Shown here piece by piece: positions 16,774 to 30,244 of a DNA stretch of 64,000 bases. The notes beneath the pieces are model-generated. The model saw nothing but the letters and a program-made list of their open reading frames with translations, was not told the DNA's origin and made no database searches. Every line of letters begins with the position of its first letter. Position 1 is the stretch's first letter. The stretch is from NCBI GenBank assembly GCA_913061235.1, contig CAJXTB010000005.1, positions 1-64,000 on the forward strand, read 5' to 3'. Origin of the DNA: an uncultured Pseudomonadota bacterium. GTDB lineage: Bacteria > Myxococcota_A > UBA796 > GCA-2862545. A program made the position numbers and the translations under genes.

Positions 16774-19700
16774 ATGTTTGGACTTCGATTGATTGGTGCC
16801 ACCTTCTTGCTGTCGGTGGCCGGTTCTGCACAAGCAGGCACCTGCGGCTCCAGTGACGTGGACTGCGATGGCGACGGCCTGTTGAACGAAGTGGACTTGT
16901 GTCCTTTCACGCCTTCGACCGGCAATGCGCAGACTCTTGTCACCTACGCCGGCTCGACCACGCGCCTGCCGACCGGCGCTGATTGTACAGCTGCAGATGC
17001 CTTCGTGGACCCCTCCGCCATCATTGGCCATGGCGTTGAGCTCGGCTCCGGCGCTGCCATCTTCGAGCACGCGGACATCGGAGACTACACGACCGTAGGC
17101 GGTTCGGGTCAGGTCGCAGTTGTCGGCCGTAGAGCGGCCCTCGTAGCCGCACCGACACCCGCTCTCGGGACCGTGTTCACGTCCGGACTGATCGGTGGTG
17201 GCGCTGTCGTAGGCGCGGACCCCTCCATCGTCCCGCTACCCGAACGTGAGGGCGATGTTGTGGATTCGGGGGGATTGACCGCTGGTCGGTCAACCACCAT
17301 TGGCTTCGGCGTGACCTTTGGCCAGAATGTGACGCTTGGCTACGCCGTGACCATTGGTCCCGGTACACACATTGACAACAACGCCATCATCGGAAACTTG
17401 GCAGTCATCGGCTGGGATGCTGTGATTGGTGAAAACTCCGTTGTGGCACGTAAGGCCATCATTGGTGACTACGCTCAGCTGGGCAACAACGTCATTGTCG
17501 GGCCTGAGACCGAGATCGGAGCCAACGCCATTATCGGCGGTACTGACAGCAATTCTCCCGCTGTACGCATCCGAAAAAACACAACGATTGGCCGGTGTGC
17601 GGGTCTGGAGCCAGGCATCCGACTGGGACGCGGAATCTCGGTAGGCGCCTATGCGCAGGTCAAGCAAGGTGTTCGCCTCTCGGCCAATACTCAGATCGGT
17701 CGAGGCGGAGTCGCATGCACTCCGGAGACTGCTCCCGAAGGTCGCGAGTGCCCCGAGGAAGGCTTCTATGGGCGTGGCTCCACCGTAGACGCAGACATGA
17801 GCAACACCTACTGCCCGCCCATCGTCGACCCAACGATTAACGTTGACCTGGTCGCGTCGGACTTCACGGTTCAGACGCCGGTTCCTGCCGGTTTCACTGC
17901 GTCTGTAGCAGTCACCGTCACCAACGCAGGTCTGGACGCGTCAGGCGTCACCGAGCTTGCCCTCAAGTGGTCATCCACAACGACGTTCAGCGAGCCCGCA
18001 GACTGCACCGTGACAGTGCCTTCTCTCGCCCCCGGGGAGAGCACCGAATTGACCACTGCGTGCGTCGCAAACGCAGCGTCAGGCCCCGCTTACCTTGTGA
18101 GTCGCGCCGACCCCGAGAATCTCATCGTCGAGCGCGACGAGAGCAACAATGACCTAGCCTCCAACGCGGTCACCCTGACTTCTGCGGACTCGGCCTGTGG
18201 GGGCGCTGCCGGATTCAGCTCGGCGGATGCTCCGACCACAGACCTGTGTACGAGTGGTGTCGCGTCTGACGTGAGTGGAGACGGTCCGTTTGACTGGACC
18301 TGTACGGATACGAACGGCGCGTCCGCTTCGTGTTCATCCAACCACGAATGTGATGGTGGGACAGAGTCTTGGACGGTTTCTGGCTCTATCTGTAGCGTGG
18401 AACTGCCGACCACTGACCACGGATTTGGCGCATCCGCAGACGACACCCAGCTCCCAACAACCGGCGCTCGCACCTACACCTGCGACCAAGGAACCTGGAT
18501 GGGGACTGGCGCCGGAACCTGCGTCACGGCGGTGGACGCCGTCTGCGGTGGAGCGGACGGACTGAGCTCCGACTCCGCGCCAACGACGTCTCTCTGCGAT
18601 GCTGGCAACGCGAGCGCTGTTGGCGGCTCCGGCCCGTACACATGGTCTTGTGGTGGCATTGACGGTGGAGACGACATCTCCTGCTCTTCCGACCGCAGCT
18701 GTTTGAGTGGGCCTGAGAGCTGGGATGTCGCGGGCTCGACCTGCTCGGCCACGTTGGTGTCCGCCGTTCACGGAGGCAGCTCCAGTGCCGACGACGCCGG
18801 CCTCCCCACCTCTGGCAACCGCACCTACACCTGCGACCAAGGCAGCTGGAACGGTAGCGGCCCAGGTAGCTGCGTGACCGCCGTGGACGCCGTTTGTGGA
18901 ACCGCAGACGGTCAGAATACGCCCAACGTGCCATCCACTGGTCTGTGCGCAGACGGCAATGCAACCTCGGTCAGTGGCGCCGGCCCGTTCACCTGGGACT
19001 GCACCGGCATCAACGGTGGCGACAACACCAGCTGCGCGTCGAACCACAGCTGTGACAGCGGCTCTCAGTCATGGACCATTGCAGGCTCCACGTGCAGCGC
19101 TTCGATCCTGGCCGTTGACCACGGCGGCACACAGAATCTCAATGATGGCGCGATTCCGACAACGGGCGACCGAACCTTCACCTGTGACCAAGGCACCTGG
19201 AATGGCTCGGGCGGCACCTGCAACACAGCGGTCAACGGCTCCTGCGGAAGCGCGGACGGACAGAGCACCGCTAGCACTCCCAGCGCCGGTCTGTGCGCAG
19301 ACGGCAACGCAACGAGCGTCTCGGGCTCCGGCCCCTACACATGGAGCTGTACAGGCATTCATGGCGGCTCGACGGATTCCTGCAGCTCAGACCGCAGCTG
19401 CGACAGCGGAACGCAGTCATGGACGCTTGGTGGCTCCACATGTAGTGCGAGCACATTGGCCGACACCCACGGTGACAGTCAGCCGTTGACTGACAGCGGC
19501 CTGCCCACCACAGGCAGCCGTACCTTCAGCTGTAGTCAAGGCTCATGGAGCGGCTCGGGTGGCACGTGTGTCACGGCAGTGAACGCGGTCTGTGGTTCGG
19601 CCAACGGTGGTGACAGCACGTCAGCGCCGGGAGCTGCGGCTCAGTGCAGCGTTGGTTCCTCATCCGGTGTGAGCGGCGCTGGCCCCTACACGTGGACTTG

Positions 19701-21474
19701 CTCGGGCAGCAATGGCGGCTCGAGCGTATCGTGCGCATCCAACCGCAGCTGTGTGGGCGACAGCTTGTCGTGGACCATCGGCGGCTCGTCGTGTAGCGCC
19801 ACAACCTCCACCGACACCCACGGTGACAGCCAAGCGCTGACAGACAGCGGCCTGCCCACCACCGGAAGCCGCACCTTCAGCTGTAGTCAAGGCTCGTGGA
19901 GCGGCTCTGGTGGTACCTGTGTGACGGCCGTGAATGCGGTCTGTGGCTCGGCGAATGGCGGCAGCACCACAGGCGCACCGTTGTCGGCCAGTCAGTGCAG
20001 CGTGGGTAGCGCCTCCAGCGTCAGCGGCTCCGGTCCGTACAGCTGGACCTGTTCGGGAAGCAATGGCGGCTCCAATGCCTCGTGTTCGTCGAACCGCAGC
20101 TGCTCGGGCGCGTCACAGTCGTGGACCATTGGAGGCTCCTCGTGCTCCCAGTCCACCAGCGGCAGATTGCACGCCCAGAGTCAGACCATCACCGACAGCG
20201 GTCTACCCACCACAGGCAGCCGCACCTTCAGCTGTAGCCAAGGCTCATGGAGCGGCTCGGGCGGCACGTGTGTCACCGCAGTGAATGCGGTCTGTGGCTC
20301 GGCAAATGGGGGCAGCACCACAAGCGCGCCGTCCTCGGCTAGCCAGTGCAGCGTGGGTAGCGCCTCAGGTGTGAGTGGCTCGGGCCCGTACAGCTGGACC
20401 TGCTCGGGAAGCAATGGCGGCTCAAATGCTTCGTGTTCGTCGAACCGCAGCTGCTCGGGCGCGTCACAGTCGTGGACCATTGGAGGCTCCTCGTGCTCCC
20501 AGTCCACCAGCGGCAGATTGCACGCCCAGAGTCAGACCATCACCGACAGCGGTCTACCCACCACAGGCAGCCGCACCTTCAGCTGTAGCCAAGGCTCGTG
20601 GAGCGGCTCGGGTGGCACCTGTGTCACTGCCGTCAACGGGTCGTGTGGCACAGCAAATGGCAGCAATGTGTACAGTGCCCCCTCATCGTCCACACAGTGC
20701 AGCGCAGGTAGCGCTTCCGGTGTTAGCGGTTCGGGTCCCTACACGTGGACTTGCTCGGGTAGCAACGGTGGAAGCACCGCGTCGTGCTCGGCCAATCGCA
20801 GCTGCTACGGCGCTGGCCAGTCGTGGACCATCAGTGGGTCTACGTGTGGTGCAAGCACGTCCAACCGCCACAGCGGCTCCACGCATGCCATCACCGATAG
20901 CGGCCTACCCACCACGGGAAGCCGCACCTTCAGCTGTAGCCAAGGCTCATGGAGCGGCTCGGGCGGCAGCTGTGTCACCGCCGTCAACGGTGTCTGTGGC
21001 TCCGCAAACGGCGGAAGTACCACAAGCGCGCCGTCATCGTCCATACGGTGCAGTGTCGGAAGTACATCCGGAGTGAGCGGCTCGGGGCCCTACACCTGGA
21101 CCTGTTCGGGCAGCAATGGCGGGTCAACCGCGTCGTGCTCGTCTAACCGAAGCTGTAGTACGCAGACATTGAGTTGGTCGAGCTGTACTGCATCGCGGAG
21201 TGGACAAAGCCATGGGTACAGCGCCGGCCTGCGCAACACCCGCTCCGGCTACACGGGTTCGGCCACAGCGACTTGCTTCCAAGGCAACTGGCTGACCAGC
21301 AATACGTCCTGCTCGGCGTCACAGGTATGTACACCCAACCAGATTCAGTATGGTGGCGTGTGTGGAGACTGTCATTGCGGTGTCCGCCAACGCCAGTGCA
21401 ACAGCACCGGTTCTGCTTGGGGGCGTTGTATGGATGGGTTTGGCTGCCAGCCAACGAACCAGCAGTGCTTCTAG
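16774..21474 (+). CDS. Giant secreted beta-helix/CARDB/Cys-rich repeat protein
   Basis: A 1566-residue exported protein. Signal peptide at 1-21 (cleavage after SAQA), a thrombospondin-3-like Ca site (DVDCDGDGLLNEVDLCPF) at about 28-45, a left-handed beta-helix of hexapeptide repeats at about 60-330 (IIGDYAQLGNNVIVGPETEI), and a CARDB-like Ig domain at about 350-465. Then come nine tandem modules of about 117 residues at roughly 473-1520. Each module has one half of form CG.A.G...GPY.W.C.G.NGG...SC and a second half QSWTI.GS.C ... DSGLPTTGSRTF.C.QG.W.GSGG.C. A Cys-rich C-terminus (CGDCHCGVRQRQC) ends it. No anchor or LPXTG is seen. Probably a surface or matrix protein; function unknown. Confidence 0.85.
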   Translation: MFGLRLIGATFLLSVAGSAQAGTCGSSDVDCDGDGLLNEVDLCPFTPSTGNAQTLVTYAGSTTRLPTGADCTAADAFVDPSAIIGHGVELGSGAAIFEHADIGDYTTVGGSGQVAVVGRRAALVAAPTPALGTVFTSGLIGGGAVVGADPSIVPLPEREGDVVDSGGLTAGRSTTIGFGVTFGQNVTLGYAVTIGPGTHIDNNAIIGNLAVIGWDAVIGENSVVARKAIIGDYAQLGNNVIVGPETEIGANAIIGGTDSNSPAVRIRKNTTIGRCAGLEPGIRLGRGISVGAYAQVKQGVRLSANTQIGRGGVACTPETAPEGRECPEEGFYGRGSTVDADMSNTYCPPIVDPTINVDLVASDFTVQTPVPAGFTASVAVTVTNAGLDASGVTELALKWSSTTTFSEPADCTVTVPSLAPGESTELTTACVANAASGPAYLVSRADPENLIVERDESNNDLASNAVTLTSADSACGGAAGFSSADAPTTDLCTSGVASDVSGDGPFDWTCTDTNGASASCSSNHECDGGTESWTVSGSICSVELPTTDHGFGASADDTQLPTTGARTYTCDQGTWMGTGAGTCVTAVDAVCGGADGLSSDSAPTTSLCDAGNASAVGGSGPYTWSCGGIDGGDDISCSSDRSCLSGPESWDVAGSTCSATLVSAVHGGSSSADDAGLPTSGNRTYTCDQGSWNGSGPGSCVTAVDAVCGTADGQNTPNVPSTGLCADGNATSVSGAGPFTWDCTGINGGDNTSCASNHSCDSGSQSWTIAGSTCSASILAVDHGGTQNLNDGAIPTTGDRTFTCDQGTWNGSGGTCNTAVNGSCGSADGQSTASTPSAGLCADGNATSVSGSGPYTWSCTGIHGGSTDSCSSDRSCDSGTQSWTLGGSTCSASTLADTHGDSQPLTDSGLPTTGSRTFSCSQGSWSGSGGTCVTAVNAVCGSANGGDSTSAPGAAAQCSVGSSSGVSGAGPYTWTCSGSNGGSSVSCASNRSCVGDSLSWTIGGSSCSATTSTDTHGDSQALTDSGLPTTGSRTFSCSQGSWSGSGGTCVTAVNAVCGSANGGSTTGAPLSASQCSVGSASSVSGSGPYSWTCSGSNGGSNASCSSNRSCSGASQSWTIGGSSCSQSTSGRLHAQSQTITDSGLPTTGSRTFSCSQGSWSGSGGTCVTAVNAVCGSANGGSTTSAPSSASQCSVGSASGVSGSGPYSWTCSGSNGGSNASCSSNRSCSGASQSWTIGGSSCSQSTSGRLHAQSQTITDSGLPTTGSRTFSCSQGSWSGSGGTCVTAVNGSCGTANGSNVYSAPSSSTQCSAGSASGVSGSGPYTWTCSGSNGGSTASCSANRSCYGAGQSWTISGSTCGASTSNRHSGSTHAITDSGLPTTGSRTFSCSQGSWSGSGGSCVTAVNGVCGSANGGSTTSAPSSSIRCSVGSTSGVSGSGPYTWTCSGSNGGSTASCSSNRSCSTQTLSWSSCTASRSGQSHGYSAGLRNTRSGYTGSATATCFQGNWLTSNTSCSASQVCTPNQIQYGGVCGDCHCGVRQRQCNSTGSAWGRCMDGFGCQPTNQQCF
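18190..21340 (+). repeat. Nine tandem coding repeats, period about 350 bp
   Basis: Module starts fall near 18190, 18541, 18889, 19239, 19588, 19938, 20289, 20639 and 20990. The later units are the most alike. Bases 20081-20246 and 20432-20597 are identical over 166 bases at an offset of exactly 351, which points to recent duplication or gene conversion. The repeats are in frame and encode the Cys-rich modules of the giant secreted protein. Confidence 0.9.
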
Positions 21475-21508
21475 GCGGTCTGGAGAGTCCAACCCACATC
21501 AACGCAGA

Positions 21509-21527
21509 AGCCCCCAAATCGGGGGCT
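21509..21527 (+). terminator. Hairpin after the giant repeat gene
   Basis: AGCCCCC (21509-21515) and GGGGGCT (21521-21527) form a perfect 7-base stem with loop AAATC, 35 bases after the stop. There is no U tract. The position fits a transcription end for the repeat gene. Confidence 0.5.
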
Positions 21528-21671
21528 GTCGCACCTGCGACTAGATGATGCGTTGGTCGATTGCTGCCATTCGCGGCTCAACCCGCCTCCCTAGGGAATG
21601 CAGCCACTAAACAATCGCTTGGCAAACCTCTATTCACCGATCTATACGCGCAGCAAGTCTTTGGGGGACCC

Positions 21672-22016
21672 ATGCGTCATGATTGGATTGGTATGCCACA
21701 GGTATACGTAGCGGCATTGTTGTTCTGCGGCGGCATCACCACAGCAACAACAGCAAGTGCGCAGTCTTTGGACCTGGGAATGAACTGCGTCAATGACAGT
21801 GGCCAGTCCATGATGACAGGTCCAACAACCATGCTGTTCACCCGCACGTACGCGATGACCTGCGCGTTTCAGTACCAGAAGGACACGGGCGGGACCCTGC
21901 CCAATGTAAAGCTTCAGATCTCGTCAGATCTGGTGACGCTGACCAATGTGGCGCCGGACCTACCGGACGGCGTTGAAGGCTTAGCGAACAACCAAGAGCA
22001 GATCTACGGCTTGTAG
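21672..22016 (+). CDS. N-terminal piece of split MopE-type surface protein
   Basis: A 114-residue reading frame with a signal peptide (hydrophobic VYVAALLFCGGITTATTASAQS) followed by the start of a beta-rich domain (NVKLQISSDLVTLTNVAPDL). It ends at a TAG (22014-22016), and the same frame continues without another stop for 1459 codons as the next entry. The downstream part has a C-terminal membrane anchor but no signal sequence of its own, so this piece most likely belongs to the same gene. A nonsense mutation, a base-call error or readthrough are possible explanations. Confidence 0.7.
   Translation: MRHDWIGMPQVYVAALLFCGGITTATTASAQSLDLGMNCVNDSGQSMMTGPTTMLFTRTYAMTCAFQYQKDTGGTLPNVKLQISSDLVTLTNVAPDLPDGVEGLANNQEQIYGL
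22014..22016 (+). other. In-frame amber codon interrupting the surface-protein gene
   Basis: The codon order is TAC GGC TTG TAG GGT CGG GTG, in the same frame as the open reading on both sides. One base change (for example TAG to CAG or TGG) would restore a single frame of 1574 codons from 21672 to 26396. Confidence 0.85.
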
Positions 22017-22022
22017 GGTCGG

Positions 22023-26396
<4,374 letters not shown>

Positions 26397-26418
26397 CTGG
26401 GAGGTTGTCTCCTCCCGG
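26397..26418. terminator. Hairpin between convergent genes
   Basis: CTGGGAGG (26397-26404) and CCTCCCGG (26411-26418) pair over 8 bases with one G-U. It starts directly after the plus-strand stop and lies 10 bases from the minus-strand stop. It may end transcription from both sides, although no U tract is present. Confidence 0.5.
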
Positions 26419-26427
26419 TCGCTGCGC

Positions 26428-26751
26428 CTACTCGCGGTACTCGACTGCTGGCCAGTCCATCGGGTCGGTCTGTACCGCGTGCTCGACGTCCCGCAGGCCA
26501 TTCAGCTGGCCGTACACCCCATTGGGCACCGACACGCCGATGAGCGTTGCTAGGTCGTGCTGAACAACCGGGTCGCTGCCTACGAACTGCTCAACGGCAC
26601 GGTAGCTCATGACGCACAGCGCAATGGCCATGCTCGCGACGAGCAGTCGGACGTCCGGCATGGGCACGTCTCCCGCTAGGCGCTCCCACAATCCCATGCG
26701 CTGCACTCGAAGGCGGTGCGAAGCATTGGACGATGGGGGGGGAAGCGTCAC
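26428..26751 (-). CDS. Small single-pass membrane protein
   Basis: A 107-residue protein with a polar, basic N-terminus, one probable transmembrane helix (VRLLVASMAIALCVMSY, about 34-50) and a polar C-terminal domain. It starts at GTG overlapping the stop of the FHA-like/TPR gene (GTGA), so it is likely coupled to it. No family is recognised. Confidence 0.65.
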   Translation of the reverse strand: MTLPPPSSNASHRLRVQRMGLWERLAGDVPMPDVRLLVASMAIALCVMSYRAVEQFVGSDPVVQHDLATLIGVSVPNGVYGQLNGLRDVEHAVQTDPMDWPAVEYRE

Positions 26752-28295
26752 TGCAGCGGGGTCTCTTTTCCGTAGTACTCAACAAGGATTGCACGGAACA
26801 TCGGATCACGACGCATGGTTTCAAAGCTCGGATCGAGACGAATGTCCTGACGGAACTCAATGTGGTGAAGGGTGTCCAGCTGAGACATGCCCTCAAGCGC
26901 CTTGCGCAAGTAGTGGTAGACCTGCTCCTTGTCGTCTCTCTCGGCGTGTACCTTGGCCCTGTGAAGCTCCGCGTAGGGGTCGCCGGGGTCCAGGGTTTCT
27001 AGCTGGTCCAAGATGACGAGAGCCTCTTCTAGACGGCCCTGATGCGCCAAGCACACCGCGAGGTTGTTCAGCGTAGTCACATCATTGGGCGTATACGCAA
27101 GCGCCACACGGTACAGGCGTTCTTCGGTTTGGTACTCACCTTGTCGCTTGTAGACGAGAGCCTTGTTGTTGTAGCCAGCAGAAGATTCCGGGAGCTGGGC
27201 AATGTACTTGTCGTAGGTGGCCAGCGCCGCTTCGTAGTCTTCGTCTAGGTACTGGTAGTAGGACAGGATGGACAGCGCGTCGGGGTCGTTCGGGTCAATC
27301 TTGAGTCGCTGGTGAGCAATCTCTGTCATGAACTCAATCTCGCGCTGCTCCATGCGCTGGTCTTCTTCGTCGTACCAGTCCTGAACGCCCCAGCCCTCGT
27401 GGTCTTCTTCGGGTGGCGTCGCTTCTTCCTCCTCACCCAACTCGTCGCTCGCATCCGCCTCTGCAATGCCGTCTTCGCCGTTGTCTTCGACCTCTGGCGG
27501 CTCTGGAACGGGCTCGGTCTGGGCGTCCGTCTCTTCCAGCGCCAAGAGCTCATCTTCCGCTTCTGGAGCGGCTTCCGCAATGGCGACTTCTTCGACCTCT
27601 GGCGTGCGAATCTCTTCGCCAACGTCTTCGGCTCCGCCCATGTCCGCGGTCTCGCCGTCTTGACCCGCTGGCAGGTAGCTGTTGTCGCTGGCCCGGTCGG
27701 CCTCTTCGCGATCTATCTCCTGAACCAGAACGCCCTGCTCTTCGCCAGCGAAGTCTTCCTGCAGCAGCCGCTCAAGGTACTCCGCCAGGTGCGGAGACGA
27801 CTGCATGCTCGGCGGGCCCTGCTGGGCGACGCACATCATGGCGGCATCTAGGTCGGGGTTGAAGCCGCCAAGCCACTCACAGCGGTACTGGTGCAGCAGA
27901 CCACCCTGGCCTGCCATCAAGCTCGCAGCGAGAACAATGCTCAGCCACGGCATGGCTTCCCACCAGCGAGAGTCGCCGCTGCGCGCCAGTAGATAGCGAG
28001 GGTTTAGCGACAGTTCTAAGCGTACCGGTCCCACAGCAATCGTAACGGGCGAGTCTGGCTCGACCGTATGCGAGCGTCCTCGGCCATCAATGACCAGCAC
28101 CTTGCGGGAACCCGACCACGTGCACCGCGCGATGAAGTCGCTGCCTGCAGGGACCGGAACGTCCAGGGCTGTTGAGTTGCCAATCTGGACGCGCTTGCCA
28201 ACACTAGTGAACGTTTCTTCGACCTGAAGGTCGTAGTAGTGGGCAACGACGTGCAGGGCATATGGGGTGCGTGTGTCGGTCGGAGTCATGGTCAT
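26748..28295 (-). CDS. FHA-like and TPR membrane protein
   Basis: A 515-residue protein. Residues about 12-105 form a beta-rich domain (VGKRVQIGNSTALDVPVPA) that resembles FHA-like domains of myxobacterial motility or secretion proteins, though the residues for phosphothreonine binding are not evident. A hydrophobic segment (WLSIVLAASLMAGQGGLL) near 122-140 is a probable membrane helix. About 165-315 is a long, highly acidic Glu/Asp/Ala linker. About 325-480 holds TPR units (DYEAALATYDKYIAQLP; AGYNNKALVYKRQGEY). It may be a scaffold of an envelope machine; this is inference. It lies 82 bases after the CinA-like gene. Confidence 0.75.
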   Translation of the reverse strand: MTMTPTDTRTPYALHVVAHYYDLQVEETFTSVGKRVQIGNSTALDVPVPAGSDFIARCTWSGSRKVLVIDGRGRSHTVEPDSPVTIAVGPVRLELSLNPRYLLARSGDSRWWEAMPWLSIVLAASLMAGQGGLLHQYRCEWLGGFNPDLDAAMMCVAQQGPPSMQSSPHLAEYLERLLQEDFAGEEQGVLVQEIDREEADRASDNSYLPAGQDGETADMGGAEDVGEEIRTPEVEEVAIAEAAPEAEDELLALEETDAQTEPVPEPPEVEDNGEDGIAEADASDELGEEEEATPPEEDHEGWGVQDWYDEEDQRMEQREIEFMTEIAHQRLKIDPNDPDALSILSYYQYLDEDYEAALATYDKYIAQLPESSAGYNNKALVYKRQGEYQTEERLYRVALAYTPNDVTTLNNLAVCLAHQGRLEEALVILDQLETLDPGDPYAELHRAKVHAERDDKEQVYHYLRKALEGMSQLDTLHHIEFRQDIRLDPSFETMRRDPMFRAILVEYYGKETPLQ

Positions 28296-28377
28296 GCCTG
28301 TCTGATGTGCACGTCACAACGCCCAATGACAACGCTGCTTACAGCATCTGGACACACGGTGACAGAGAACGGTTCCA

Positions 28378-29091
28378 TCACGGTGTGAACTCCACCCAAG
28401 GTAACGCCGCTCGCATGGCCGAAACCGCCTGTTCTACGGCGCTTGCGTCTTCGGACTCCAGAGTGAGTAGCGTTCGGAACGGTCCTTCACCGCTGCGCGG
28501 GTAGCTGCCAATCGCCACGGTTGGAAACGCATTCACAATCTCACCCAGCGCCGTTGCAATACCGCTCTCCCACTCGTCGACGTACACGCGGTCGGTATGG
28601 AGGACGACGCCCGTCAGTCTCGGGGCGATTGCGGCGAACTTGAGACGGACCAGCTTTGGGATGCCCGGCAAGACGTACACGTTGCGTATCTGAACGACGG
28701 GAAAGCCAACTGCGGGGTCATGGACAAGCTCTGTGCCGCTGGGAACTGTCGCCATTCGAAGATTGGCGTCATGCAGAGGCAGCCCAAAGCGCTCCATAAT
28801 GGCCACAAGCTCGGCGTTCAGCTCAAGCCCAACGCCAAAGGCTTGCGCAACCCCCTCGAAGGTGAGGTCATCGTGAGTGGGGCCCACGCCGCCCGTTGTG
28901 AACACCACATCCGCGAGGTCCGAACAGCGACGGACCTCCTCCGCAATCGCATCGAGAGTGTCGTCAATGGTGACAAGCCGCACCAAGCGCACACCGAGCC
29001 TTCGCAGCTCACCAATGAGAAACGGACCGTTCTCGTCAGCGAACTTTCCGGTGAGAATCTCGTTTCCAATAATGATGACCGCGGCGTTCAT
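28378..29091 (-). CDS. CinA-like molybdopterin-binding domain protein
   Basis: A 237-residue protein of the MoCF_biosynth/CinA N-terminal family. GNEILTGKFADENG and the nucleotide-sugar-type loop VVFTTGGVGPTHDD are diagnostic, followed by VYVLPGIPKL. The C-terminal CinA amidohydrolase domain is absent, so it is a stand-alone COG1058-type protein; some family members are ADP-ribose or FAD pyrophosphatases, but the activity here is unknown. ATG 29091 overlaps the mutY stop (ATGA), which fits the family N-terminus better than a GTG two codons earlier. Confidence 0.88.
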   Translation of the reverse strand: MNAAVIIIGNEILTGKFADENGPFLIGELRRLGVRLVRLVTIDDTLDAIAEEVRRCSDLADVVFTTGGVGPTHDDLTFEGVAQAFGVGLELNAELVAIMERFGLPLHDANLRMATVPSGTELVHDPAVGFPVVQIRNVYVLPGIPKLVRLKFAAIAPRLTGVVLHTDRVYVDEWESGIATALGEIVNAFPTVAIGSYPRSGEGPFRTLLTLESEDASAVEQAVSAMRAALPWVEFTP

Positions 29092-30176
29092 GACCACTCC
29101 CCAGACATCGTAGCGTCTGCGGCGAGCGGCAGTGCGGTCTGTTCATCTGACGCCAAGTCCAGCACCTTGCGTGCGAGCTTCGACAGCGCCACTCCTGGGT
29201 TCTGCGGGTCGATATAGCGCAGCTCTAGGTAGCCCTCTCCGAGTACCGGCGTGCCGCTGACCCGGGCTCGCACCACCTGCAGCGTGAGCTTTCGGTGCGA
29301 AAAGACATGGGTCACTGTGCCCAAGTGAGTCGTTGAGACGGAGCGAACACCGGCAGAGGAAGCCAACAGGGCTGTCACAGAATCGGACTCGGTGCCCATC
29401 ACTGGCTCCCACATACCCGCCAACAATCCTGGCCCTCGAAGCCCCATCAGTACCCGACCGTCTTCCTCCACAACCGCGCAGAGGCCGCTGATTGGGGTTG
29501 GGGGGGCCTTCTTGGGCTTATTGGGCAACGATTCTGCGTCGCCAGCGGCTCGTGCCACACAGAACTCGGCCACAGGGCATGCTGAACAGCTCGGTTTTCG
29601 TGGACTGCAGATCAGCGCACCAAGCTCCATGAGTGCTTGGTTGTGCTCGCCCGGTGACGGGTGGTCTTCAATGAGAACCGCCGCCCGCGCCCACAGTGCC
29701 TTCCTGCCCGGCGTAGAGCGCGGGTCGGTGTGCACGCCATCTATGCGACACAGCACACGCTCCACGTTGCCATCAACCAGAGGGGCTGCGGTACCAAACG
29801 CGACACTTGCAATCGCCCCCGCCGTGTACGGCCCAACACCGGGAAGAGCGCGAAGAGCTTCGGGGTCGCCGGTGAGACCACCTGAACTGACCGCAGCAAT
29901 TGCCGCTTTTCGAAGATTACGCGCCCGGGAGTAGTACCCGAGCCCGGCCCACTCTTGCAGCACCTCTTCTTCCTTGGAAGCAGCGAGGTCTTCGAGCGTG
30001 GGCCACCGTTCGGTGAACCGAGCAAAGTACGGAAGAACCGTGTCAATCCGGGTCTGCTGGCACATGAACTCGGACAGAAGAACAAAGTATGGACGCGGAT
30101 CTTCACGCCACGGGAGAGTGCGTCGGTTGGCGCGGTACCAGGTGAGCAGAGCATCGAGCAGTCGTTCGTCAGTCAT
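29088..30176 (-). CDS. mutY: A/G-specific adenine glycosylase MutY
   Basis: Base-excision repair glycosylase that removes adenine paired with 8-oxoguanine. Seen in order: RTLPWRED, catalytic-glutamate block LSEFMCQQTRIDTV, helix-hairpin-helix LPGVGPYTAGAI, catalytic Asp in LVDGNVERVL, the 4Fe-4S cysteine set CSPRKPSCSACPVAEFC, and a C-terminal NUDIX-like 8-oxoG recognition domain (GRVLMGLRGPGLLAGMWE). The length of 362 is typical. ATG 30176 (MTDERLLDALLTWY) fits the family start. The gene is divergent from the kinase-PhnD gene. Confidence 0.95.
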   Translation of the reverse strand: MTDERLLDALLTWYRANRRTLPWREDPRPYFVLLSEFMCQQTRIDTVLPYFARFTERWPTLEDLAASKEEEVLQEWAGLGYYSRARNLRKAAIAAVSSGGLTGDPEALRALPGVGPYTAGAIASVAFGTAAPLVDGNVERVLCRIDGVHTDPRSTPGRKALWARAAVLIEDHPSPGEHNQALMELGALICSPRKPSCSACPVAEFCVARAAGDAESLPNKPKKAPPTPISGLCAVVEEDGRVLMGLRGPGLLAGMWEPVMGTESDSVTALLASSAGVRSVSTTHLGTVTHVFSHRKLTLQVVRARVSGTPVLGEGYLELRYIDPQNPGVALSKLARKVLDLASDEQTALPLAADATMSGEWS

Positions 30177-30244
30177 GGTGCCCTGTATCGAAACGACAGG
30201 CTCCCGCACATCACAGCGACGCTTCGTTGCGCTATGCTCAACGC

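Noticed and set aside
18190-21340. Direct repeats as a possible mobile element or satellite
   Set aside because: The repeats keep one reading frame throughout and encode Cys-rich modules of one protein; no transposase or terminal inverted repeats are present.
22014-22016. Amber codon read as pyrrolysine or a recoded codon
   Set aside because: No pyl genes or amber suppressor tRNA are in the window and guaA, glmS and others show a normal code. A mutation or sequence error is simpler.
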